The position numbers were made by a program, and so were the translations under genes. A stretch of DNA of 64,000 nucleotides from Comamonas kerstersii (lineage in GTDB: Bacteria; Pseudomonadota; Gammaproteobacteria; Burkholderiales; Burkholderiaceae_C), in contig NZ_VZOT01000005.1 in assembly GCF_008801935.1 (NCBI RefSeq), forward strand, positions 1-64,000, in the 5' to 3' direction. Below the pieces are notes generated by a model. That model was not told where the DNA came from. It did no database searches and saw only the letters and a list, made by a program, of their open reading frames with translations. Shown in pieces: positions 57,902 to 64,000 of this stretch (position 1 is the stretch's first letter; each line of letters opens with the position of its first letter).

Positions 57902-59833
57902 ATGTTGTCTTCCTTTCTGTCGCGCACCCTTGTGGTGGGTCTGCTTGCTGCCGTGCTGGCCGGCTGCGCGGGCGTGACCGTACGCTCTGCCGACCCTGCA
58001 AACTATCTGGCCGAGCGCCGCAGCGATGTGCTGACGGCCGGCACCCTCAGCCCTGCCACCCAGGAATCACTGCGCGTGCTGGATCTGGACCTCAAGCGCT
58101 GTCTGGCCGATGTGCCCATGTGTCACTACACCCTGGCCAATGCCACCGGCCTGTATGACGAGCAGCGCATGGCCGCGCTGGCCGAGCTGTGGATTTACCA
58201 GGCCCGTCAGGCACAGCAGGCCCCCTCGCTGCCCGGCACCCGCACCAGCGCCGAAGTGCAGGCCTGGCTGGAAGCCGCACGCCACGCCTGGGCCTATCTG
58301 TTTTTCACACACCGGGAGCCCAGCGAGCGCGCCTTTGAAGACCGCCAGAGCCAGGTGCGTGACTATTACAACCACGCCGTGCAGCAGGCTGTGACCGGCA
58401 TCTTTGCGCTCAGCCGCCAGCAGGAAAACCACATCCCGCAGGAAATTGGTCGCTGGAAGCTAAGCACCGACTTCTCCCACGTCTGGCTGCCCGCCAACAA
58501 GCGCATGCCGCAGGAGTTGATTCCCGCCACCTCGCTGCGCTTTTCGGGCCTGCGCAACCAGTACCAGCGCAACGGACTGGGTGCCGAGCTGGTCGCCGTC
58601 TTTCAGACCGAGGAAGAAGCACAGGCCGCCCATGTGCAGCAACGCAACGTAGAAGGCCCGCCCCGGCCACCGTTTCAGGAGTCGCTCTTTCCGGCACTGA
58701 CCACGGTCCTGAGCTTTGGCGGCAACACGCTGCAGGAAGTGCTGTCCACCCGCGAGGTGGAGCTGCGCGCCTACGACCCCTACCGCTTTCGCGAAATTCC
58801 GCTGGGCAACACCACCGTGCCGCTGGCGGGAAACTTTTCCTCGGGCTACGGCCTGTGGCTGGCGCGCTCGGGCTTTTCCACCCAGGCGCTGCGCACGCTG
58901 GTGGGGCTGAACAACGGCATCGTCCAGCCCACAGTCTACCTGATGCAGCCCTATGACCCCAACCGCCGCATCATCGTCATGCTGCATGGTCTGGCCAGCA
59001 GCCCGGAAGCCTGGATCAATGTGGCCAATGAAGTGCTGGGCGATGAAACCCTGCGCAGCAACTACCAGGTCTGGCAGGTCTACTACCCCACGAACGCACC
59101 GCTGGCACTGAACAACTACGCCATACGCCAGGCACTGCAGCAGACGCTGCGCCACTTCGACCCCATGGGTACGGCACGCGCCTCGAAGGACATCACGCTG
59201 ATTGGCCACAGCATGGGCGGCGTGCTGGCACGCCTGATGGTCAGTGAATCGGACGGCAAGGTGCTGGATGCGTTTGCCGCGCACAGCGGCCTGCCGGATG
59301 CGCCGCAGGAGCAGGTCCAGCTGCGGGACTTTCTGGAGCTGACCCCGGTACCCCAGGTCAGCAGTGCCATCTTTATTGCTGCGCCCCACCGCGGCACGGA
59401 CTTTGCCAACAACCGGGTGGCCCGCTGGGTGTCCAACCTCATCACGCTGCCGTTTTCCATGCTGGAGCAGTTTGGCGATGTGGCGCGGCGCCTGGCCCAG
59501 AGCGGCCCCAGCATTGGCAAATCCTCGCTGCTGCGCATCCCGAACAGCATCGACAACCTGCGCGACACCGACCCCTATGTGCGTCTGACGGCCGACATGC
59601 CCATCTCGCCGAAGGTGCGCTACCACTCCATCATCGGCAACCACACGCCCAGCAGCCCGCTGACAGAGAGCAGTGACGGCATCGTGCCCTACCACAGCGC
59701 CCACCTGGAAGGTGCGGCCTCCGAGCTGGTCGTACCCTTTGGCCACAGCGTGCAGGAGCACCCGCGGGCCATCGTGGAAATCCGCCGCATTCTGCACAAC
59801 CAGCTGCTGGGCAGCACAGCCAAAAATAAGTGA
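57902..59833 (+). CDS. alpha/beta-hydrolase lipoprotein
   Basis: Large exported hydrolase, 643 residues. The signal peptide ends at lipobox LAGC (C22). An N-terminal helical region of about 380 residues has no recognised motif. A C-terminal alpha/beta-hydrolase domain follows, with the oxyanion strand IIVMLHGLASSPEAW and nucleophile elbow GHSMGG (serine near 437), plus a late SSDGIVPYHSA and GHSVQEHP. It may be a lipase or esterase. The substrate is unknown. The TGA stop is in repeat copy 8. Confidence 0.82.
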   Translation: MLSSFLSRTLVVGLLAAVLAGCAGVTVRSADPANYLAERRSDVLTAGTLSPATQESLRVLDLDLKRCLADVPMCHYTLANATGLYDEQRMAALAELWIYQARQAQQAPSLPGTRTSAEVQAWLEAARHAWAYLFFTHREPSERAFEDRQSQVRDYYNHAVQQAVTGIFALSRQQENHIPQEIGRWKLSTDFSHVWLPANKRMPQELIPATSLRFSGLRNQYQRNGLGAELVAVFQTEEEAQAAHVQQRNVEGPPRPPFQESLFPALTTVLSFGGNTLQEVLSTREVELRAYDPYRFREIPLGNTTVPLAGNFSSGYGLWLARSGFSTQALRTLVGLNNGIVQPTVYLMQPYDPNRRIIVMLHGLASSPEAWINVANEVLGDETLRSNYQVWQVYYPTNAPLALNNYAIRQALQQTLRHFDPMGTARASKDITLIGHSMGGVLARLMVSESDGKVLDAFAAHSGLPDAPQEQVQLRDFLELTPVPQVSSAIFIAAPHRGTDFANNRVARWVSNLITLPFSMLEQFGDVARRLAQSGPSIGKSSLLRIPNSIDNLRDTDPYVRLTADMPISPKVRYHSIIGNHTPSSPLTESSDGIVPYHSAHLEGAASELVVPFGHSVQEHPRAIVEIRRILHNQLLGSTAKNK

Positions 59834-59890
59834 GCGCCTTGCGCTGTCAAATTAAGGGTTTCAGACAGTTTTCTATCTGAAACCCTTTTT
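59822..59890 (+). repeat. dispersed palindromic repeat, copy 8 (also terminator)
   Basis: Begins AAAAATAAGTGAGCGCC over the stop codon of the hydrolase gene. The centre AAGGGTTTCAGACAG (59854-59868)-TTTT-CTATCTGAAACCCTT (59873-59887) forms a 15-bp stem with one mismatch, followed by TTT. The right outer arm is missing. Confidence 0.8.
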
Positions 59891-60014
59891 GCATGCACGC
59901 TAGACGCTACAGGTATTTGCAAAACGGCAAGCCTGCCTTGTTTTGCTGCAGCAGCAACTTCCGTTAAGCTCCGTGGATTCAAAATTGCTTATGCATATTA
60001 AGAGAGGCTAATCC

Positions 60015-61007
60015 ATGTTTTCCACCCGCACCCTCTGGCGCGCCGTGCTGTCCGCCACCGCCTGTGTCGCAGCCTTTGCCACCACGGCCCATGCCGCCGA
60101 AGCAGACGCCTACCCCAGCAAGCCCATCACCCTGGTGATTCCCTACTCTGCGGGTGGCTCGACCGACATTCTGGGCCGCCTGCTGGCCCAGAAGCTGGGT
60201 GAGCGCATGAACGTCTCGGTGGTCGTGGAAAACAAGCCCGGTGCCAACGGCACCATTGGCGTGGATCGCGTTGCCAAGTCGGAGCCCGATGGCTACACCA
60301 TCGTGCTCGGTGACGTAGGCGGCCTGGCCATCTCGCCCAGCCTCTACCCCAAGCTGCCCTACAACCCGCTCAAGGATCTGGCGCCTGTGAGCCTGGTGGG
60401 CCGCAGCCCCCTGGTGCTGACCGTGGGCAGCAAGAGTCCACTGAACTCGCTGGCAGACCTGACCGCCGCAGCCAAGGCCAACCCCGGCAAGCTGAACTAT
60501 CCCTCCTCCGGCACGGGCGGCCCCAACCACATGGGCGGTGCGCTCTACGCCCTGCAGGCGGGAGTGGATGTGACCCACATCCCCTACAAGGGCAGTGCGC
60601 CTTCCGTGGTATCGCTGGTCTCGGGTGAAACGGATTTTGGCTTTCTGACGGCGGTGACCATCAACTCCCAGCTCAACGCAGGCAATGTCCGTGCGCTGGC
60701 TGTGGCCCACAGCGAACGCCTGCCTGCCATGCCCAATGTGCCCACCATGCACGAAGCGGGTCTGAAGAATTTTGTGGCTGACGCCTGGTTCATGGCGGCC
60801 GTGCCTGCAGGCACACCCCAGCCCATCATCGATCGCCTGCAAAAGGAAATTGCTGCCGTGCTGCCAGAGCCTGATGTGACCAGCAAGCTCGACAGCGTGG
60901 GCGTGCTGCCTGCGGGGCTGTCCGTGAAGGCTTCGCAGGACTTCCTGGCCAGCGAAATCGTCAAGTGGCGCGACGTGGTGCACAACGCCAAGATCACACT
61001 GGAATAA
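60015..61007 (+). CDS. Bug-family tripartite tricarboxylate transporter binding protein
   Basis: Periplasmic solute-binding protein of the Bug/TctC family, 330 residues. The signal peptide ends near AHAAEADA (28-30), then YPSKPITLVIPYSAGGSTDILGR, a hallmark of the family. Comamonadaceae carry many such orphan receptors, most of unknown ligand. No tctA/tctB membrane components are beside it, so it may use remote ones or act as a sensor. Confidence 0.93.
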   Translation: MFSTRTLWRAVLSATACVAAFATTAHAAEADAYPSKPITLVIPYSAGGSTDILGRLLAQKLGERMNVSVVVENKPGANGTIGVDRVAKSEPDGYTIVLGDVGGLAISPSLYPKLPYNPLKDLAPVSLVGRSPLVLTVGSKSPLNSLADLTAAAKANPGKLNYPSSGTGGPNHMGGALYALQAGVDVTHIPYKGSAPSVVSLVSGETDFGFLTAVTINSQLNAGNVRALAVAHSERLPAMPNVPTMHEAGLKNFVADAWFMAAVPAGTPQPIIDRLQKEIAAVLPEPDVTSKLDSVGVLPAGLSVKASQDFLASEIVKWRDVVHNAKITLE

Positions 61008-61047
61008 GCCGGCCGCCGCTGGCAGGCCAGGTGCAGCCATGCAGCGC

Positions 61048-61458
61048 CTAGGGCGCAGCGGCTGCACCCTGCGCCTGCTGCAGGCTGGCCTTTTCGGCTT
61101 CCAGTGCCTGTAGTGCGCTGCGCAACTGGTTGGCCGTCACCTGGCATTGCGCCACCAGCACTTCCATGTCCTGCCAGCTGGAGGCCGACTCCGGCCCTTC
61201 CATCATGGCCATGGCGCGGCGGGTATGCAGCACCGCCATCAGCGTGTCGCAATGCTTCAAATGGCTTTGCAGCGCCTCACGCGCCCGGGGCAGTTCGCTG
61301 CGCTCCAGCACCTGCAGGCGCTGTGCACCTGCGGTCTGTACCTCTGCAGGCACTGTCTCCAGCTGCTGTGCAGGCACCTGCGCAGCCGCACCGAATCCCA
61401 CCATTGCCAGCACCACGGCGCCGCAGCGCCCGATAGGCCTTATTCGTCTCCACCACAT
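61048..61458 (-). CDS. small exported hypothetical protein
   Basis: Unrecognised 136-residue protein from MWWRRIRPIGRCGAVVLAMV, an apparent Sec signal peptide (cleavage near AAAQVPA), with AGGG before the ATG. An earlier ATG or GTG in frame would bury the signal. The mature part is helical with two cysteines (KHCDTL, AQCQVT) and a predicted amphipathic heptad-like C-terminus (LRSALQALEAEKASL). It lies downstream of mnmE on the same strand. Confidence 0.6.
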   Translation of the reverse strand: MWWRRIRPIGRCGAVVLAMVGFGAAAQVPAQQLETVPAEVQTAGAQRLQVLERSELPRAREALQSHLKHCDTLMAVLHTRRAMAMMEGPESASSWQDMEVLVAQCQVTANQLRSALQALEAEKASLQQAQGAAAAP

Positions 61459-61539
61459 ATATAGCCCTGTTCCGGGTGTTATTGCCATGGGCACATGGTA
61501 GCGGCGAAGCGGGCGGCGCTGGGAAAAGGAGGGCGTGCC

Positions 61540-62991
61540 TTACTTGCCGATGCAGAAGCTGGAGAAGATCACGCCCAGCAAATCGTCCGAGGTGAATTCG
61601 CCCGTAATGCTGTTGAGCGCGGTCTGCGCCAGGCGCAGCTCTTCGGCCAGGATGTCCAGCGCCGGGCCGGGCACGTTCAGCTGGGCATGGGCTTCTTCCA
61701 GATGCACACCCACCGCCTGCAGCGCTTCGACATGGCGTGCGCGAGCAATGTACAGACCTTCAGCGGCCGACTGCCAGCCCGCCACCTGCAGCAGGCGCTG
61801 GCGCACGGCATCCAGCCCTTCGCCCGTGCGGGCGGACAGGCTAAGGGGCGCTTCCGTGCCCTTGCGGCCTGCCAGCGGAGCCAGTGGCTGCATCTGCGCC
61901 GCGATCACGCCCGGAGCTGCCAGGTCGGCCTTGTTCCACAGATCAATCACGGGGATGCTCGGCGCAATCCGATCGGCCAGGGTCTGGGCAATGTCCAGAT
62001 CCGCCGCCACATAGTCTGCATCGTGCATGCGCGAGAGGTCGTGAAGGAAGAGCACGGCGTCTGCCGCGGCAATCTCCTCCCAGGCACGCGCAATGCCGAT
62101 GCGCTCCACCTCATCGTCGCTGTCGCGCAGGCCTGCAGTGTCAATCACATGCAGGGGCACACCGGCGATCTGGATGGTCTGCTGCACCTTGTCGCGCGTA
62201 GTGCCTGCAATCGGCGTGACGATGGCCAGCTCTGCGCCTGCCAGCGCATTGAGCAGCGAGCTTTTGCCCGCATTGGGCTGGCCCGCAATCACCACCTTGA
62301 TGCCTTCGCGCAACAGCGCGCCCTGCTGGGTGCGTGCCAGCACCAGGCCGAGCTGGTCGCGCAGGCTGTCGAGCTGGCCGTAGGCATCGGCCTTTTGCAG
62401 AAAGTCGATTTCTTCTTCGGGGAAGTCCAGCGTGGCCTCCACCAGCATGCGCAGGTGCACCAGTGCGTCACGCAGTTCGCCAATCTCGCGCGAGAACTCG
62501 CCCGACAGCGATCGGCTGGCACTGCGCGCAGCGGCTTCGGTGCTGGCGTCGATCAGGTCGGCAATCGCCTCGGCCTGGGCCAGATCGATCTTGTCGTTCA
62601 TGAAGGCGCGCTGGGTGAACTCTCCGGGCTCAGCCAGACGCAGACCGGGCAGCACGGGAGCATCCGCTTGCGTGCGTGCCTGCGCCGCTTCCAGGCAGCG
62701 GGCCAGCAGCAGCTGCAGCACCACGGGGCCGCCGTGGGCCTGCAGTTCCAGCACGTCTTCGCCGGTGTAGCTGTTGGGGCCGGGAAAGTAAATCGCCAGA
62801 CCGTGGTCAATGGGCGCGCCCTTGCTGTCTCGAAAGGGCAGATAGGTGGCCTCGCGGGGCTTGAGATCCTTGCCCAGCAGGTGGCGCACAAAGCCTGCCA
62901 GCTGCTTTCCGGAGACACGCACAATGCCCACGGCCCCGCGTCCGGGGGCTGTGGCAATGGCGACGATGGGGTCGTTATGGCGCGCAAGCAT
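61540..62991 (-). CDS. mnmE: tRNA modification GTPase MnmE
   Basis: GTPase that with MnmG forms the 5-carboxymethylaminomethyl group at tRNA U34. It has 483 residues. The N-terminal folate-binding domain starts [22 protein letters not shown]. The G domain has [22 protein letters not shown] and NKAD, and the C-terminal catalytic tetrapeptide CIGK is intact. yidC is the next gene upstream, as is usual. Confidence 0.97.
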   Translation of the reverse strand: MLARHNDPIVAIATAPGRGAVGIVRVSGKQLAGFVRHLLGKDLKPREATYLPFRDSKGAPIDHGLAIYFPGPNSYTGEDVLELQAHGGPVVLQLLLARCLEAAQARTQADAPVLPGLRLAEPGEFTQRAFMNDKIDLAQAEAIADLIDASTEAAARSASRSLSGEFSREIGELRDALVHLRMLVEATLDFPEEEIDFLQKADAYGQLDSLRDQLGLVLARTQQGALLREGIKVVIAGQPNAGKSSLLNALAGAELAIVTPIAGTTRDKVQQTIQIAGVPLHVIDTAGLRDSDDEVERIGIARAWEEIAAADAVLFLHDLSRMHDADYVAADLDIAQTLADRIAPSIPVIDLWNKADLAAPGVIAAQMQPLAPLAGRKGTEAPLSLSARTGEGLDAVRQRLLQVAGWQSAAEGLYIARARHVEALQAVGVHLEEAHAQLNVPGPALDILAEELRLAQTALNSITGEFTSDDLLGVIFSSFCIGK

Positions 62992-63036
62992 GGCTGGTCA
63001 TCCTATGTTGGGCTGCCACTGCGGCAGCCTTCCTTC

Positions 63037-63129
63037 AAAACAGGAGCACTTTGCGCTCGTCTTTATTGGTTTTCAGCATGATTTCTATCTGAAACCTAGA
63101 GCACACAAGCGCTAAACGCTCTTGTTTTT
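63037..63129. repeat. dispersed palindromic repeat, copy 9
   Basis: Begins AAAACAGGAGCACTTTGCGC, with centre TTTTCAGCATG-ATTT-CTATCTGAAAC, and ends AAGCGCTAAACGCTCTTGTT. It lies between yidC and mnmE. Confidence 0.75.
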
Positions 63130-63138
63130 AAAGAACAA

Positions 63139-63156
63139 GGGCCGCTTGCGCGGCCC
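63139..63156 (-). terminator. probable terminator after yidC
   Basis: On the minus strand GGGCCGC-GCAA-GCGGCCC is followed by TTGTTCTTT, 30 bases past the yidC stop. Confidence 0.55.
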
Positions 63157-63186
63157 CTGATGCTTTCTCTCAGCGCAAGGGCTGAA

Positions 63187-64000
63187 TTATTTCTTCTTGT
63201 TGTTGCTGTCAGGCGTTTTCTTCAAGAAGCTGGGCAGGTTGAACTGCGGTGGCACACCCATGCGTGTGTTGATGACCCACTGCTGGGCAATCGACAGGAT
63301 GTTGTTGGTCAGCCAGTACAGCACCAGACCTGCGGGGAACATGAAGAACATCACGCTGAAGATCAGCGGCATGATCCACATCATCTTGGCCTGCATAGGA
63401 TCTGGCGGCACAGGGTTCAGGGCCGTCTGCAGCATGGTGGACAGCAGCATCAGCACAGGCAGGATGAACAGCGGATCCTTGGCCGACAGGTCAGAAATCC
63501 ACAGCCAGCTGGCGTGACGGATTTCCACCGACGACAGCAGCACCCAGTACAGCGCAATAAACACTGGAATCTGGATCATGATGGGGAAGCAGCCACCCAT
63601 GGGGTTGACCTTTTCCTCACGGTAGATGCGCATCATCTCCTGCTGCATCTGCTGGGGATTGTTCTTCAGGCGCTCACGCATCTCCATGATGCGGGGGTTG
63701 ATGGCCTTCATCTTGGCCATCGAGGCATAGGCCTTGGCGTTGAGCCAGTAGAACAGAATCTTCAGGAACAGCACCAGACCCACGATGGACCAGCCCCAGT
63801 TGCCCAGCACGCTGTGGATCTTGTCCAGCAGCCAGTACAGCGGCTTGGCCAGAATGGTCAGCCAGCCGTAGTCCTTGACCAGTTCCAGGCCAGGAGCCAG
63901 CGCTTCCAGCACCTTCTCCAGCTGAGGACCGGCGAACAGGCGTGCGTCCAGCGTCTTGGTCTCACCGGGCTGGATGGTGCCCAGCGGCGTGATCAGGCCG
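63187..64000 (-). CDS. yidC: membrane protein insertase YidC (5' part outside window)
   Basis: C-terminal part of YidC/Oxa1, which inserts membrane proteins with or without SecYEG. The visible 270 residues begin in the end of the periplasmic domain ([18 protein letters not shown]) and contain the five conserved membrane segments, with [26 protein letters not shown] and the [21 protein letters not shown] core, ending in a basic tail ([11 protein letters not shown]). The start lies beyond base 64000. Confidence 0.95.
   Translation of the reverse strand, partial: GLITPLGTIQPGETKTLDARLFAGPQLEKVLEALAPGLELVKDYGWLTILAKPLYWLLDKIHSVLGNWGWSIVGLVLFLKILFYWLNAKAYASMAKMKAINPRIMEMRERLKNNPQQMQQEMMRIYREEKVNPMGGCFPIMIQIPVFIALYWVLLSSVEIRHASWLWISDLSAKDPLFILPVLMLLSTMLQTALNPVPPDPMQAKMMWIMPLIFSVMFFMFPAGLVLYWLTNNILSIAQQWVINTRMGVPPQFNLPSFLKKTPDSNNKKK

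Overview
The window looks like core chromosome of a betaproteobacterium of the Comamonadaceae, most like Comamonas or a close relative. The reasons are high GC, protein sequences of that type throughout, and betaproteobacterial gene orders: glnE/yhdP/nitrilase, leuS-lptE-holA, hpf-ptsN-hprK, fur divergent from bamE, purE-purK-tsaC, metX-metW, lptC-kdsC-kdsD and yidC-mnmE. About 53 protein genes are packed tightly on both strands. I found no tRNA, insertion sequence, prophage, CRISPR array or obvious island. Genus assignment is inference.

Layout. 1-271 (minus) carries tandem promoters and the boxA leader of an rRNA operon whose 16S gene lies outside the window. 0.3-8.4 kb (minus) holds gshB, benE, gshA, trkH, trkA and proA. 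8.5-16.6 kb holds a small unknown gene, then pgk, yaeQ, purB, a degenerate HD-GYP protein and glnE. 16.7-24.2 kb (plus) is yhdP, a nitrilase-family amidase and a two-component pair. 24.2-26.6 kb (minus) is mnmA and an MscS channel. 26.8-31.1 kb (plus) is leuS-lptE-holA. purC is at 31.3 kb. 32.6-34.6 kb is hpf-ptsN-hprK. fur and bamE diverge at 35.1 kb, followed by dapB. A globin-coupled diguanylate cyclase and a CnoX-like thioredoxin face purE-purK-tsaC. dacB diverges from tsaB-rimI-UDG-like, then corA. 47.4-52.0 kb (minus) holds hyi, a glycerophosphodiesterase, metW-metX and a TMEM165-family exporter. Two RRM proteins follow, then lptC-kdsC-kdsD (minus), apt, a DUF4105 protein, a lipoprotein hydrolase and a Bug-type binding protein (plus). 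The right edge holds a small exported protein, mnmE and the 3' part of yidC (minus).

Themes. Glutathione synthesis (gshA, gshB); potassium uptake (trkH, trkA); purine synthesis and salvage (purB, purC, purE, purK, apt); LPS assembly (lptE, lptC, kdsC, kdsD, probably yhdP); tRNA modification (mnmA, mnmE, tsaC, tsaB); methionine (metX, metW); nitrogen control (glnE) and PTS-based regulation (ptsN, hprK).

RNA-level control is the richest part. The minus strand upstream of metX matches a SAM-II riboswitch followed by a terminator that abuts the start codon. The TMEM165-family gene is preceded by a yybP-ykoY (Mn2+) riboswitch. The corA leader can pair its Shine-Dalgarno with an upstream 9-base perfect complement. 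Two further intergenic regions (purK-tsaC and upstream of purB) contain unassigned long-range stems.

A family of about nine 50-110 bp imperfect palindromes is scattered between genes, often starting exactly at stop codons or supplying them. I saw no complete new multi-gene system. The best leads are this repeat family, the corA leader, the unassigned structured intergenic regions and two proteins with degenerate catalytic motifs.
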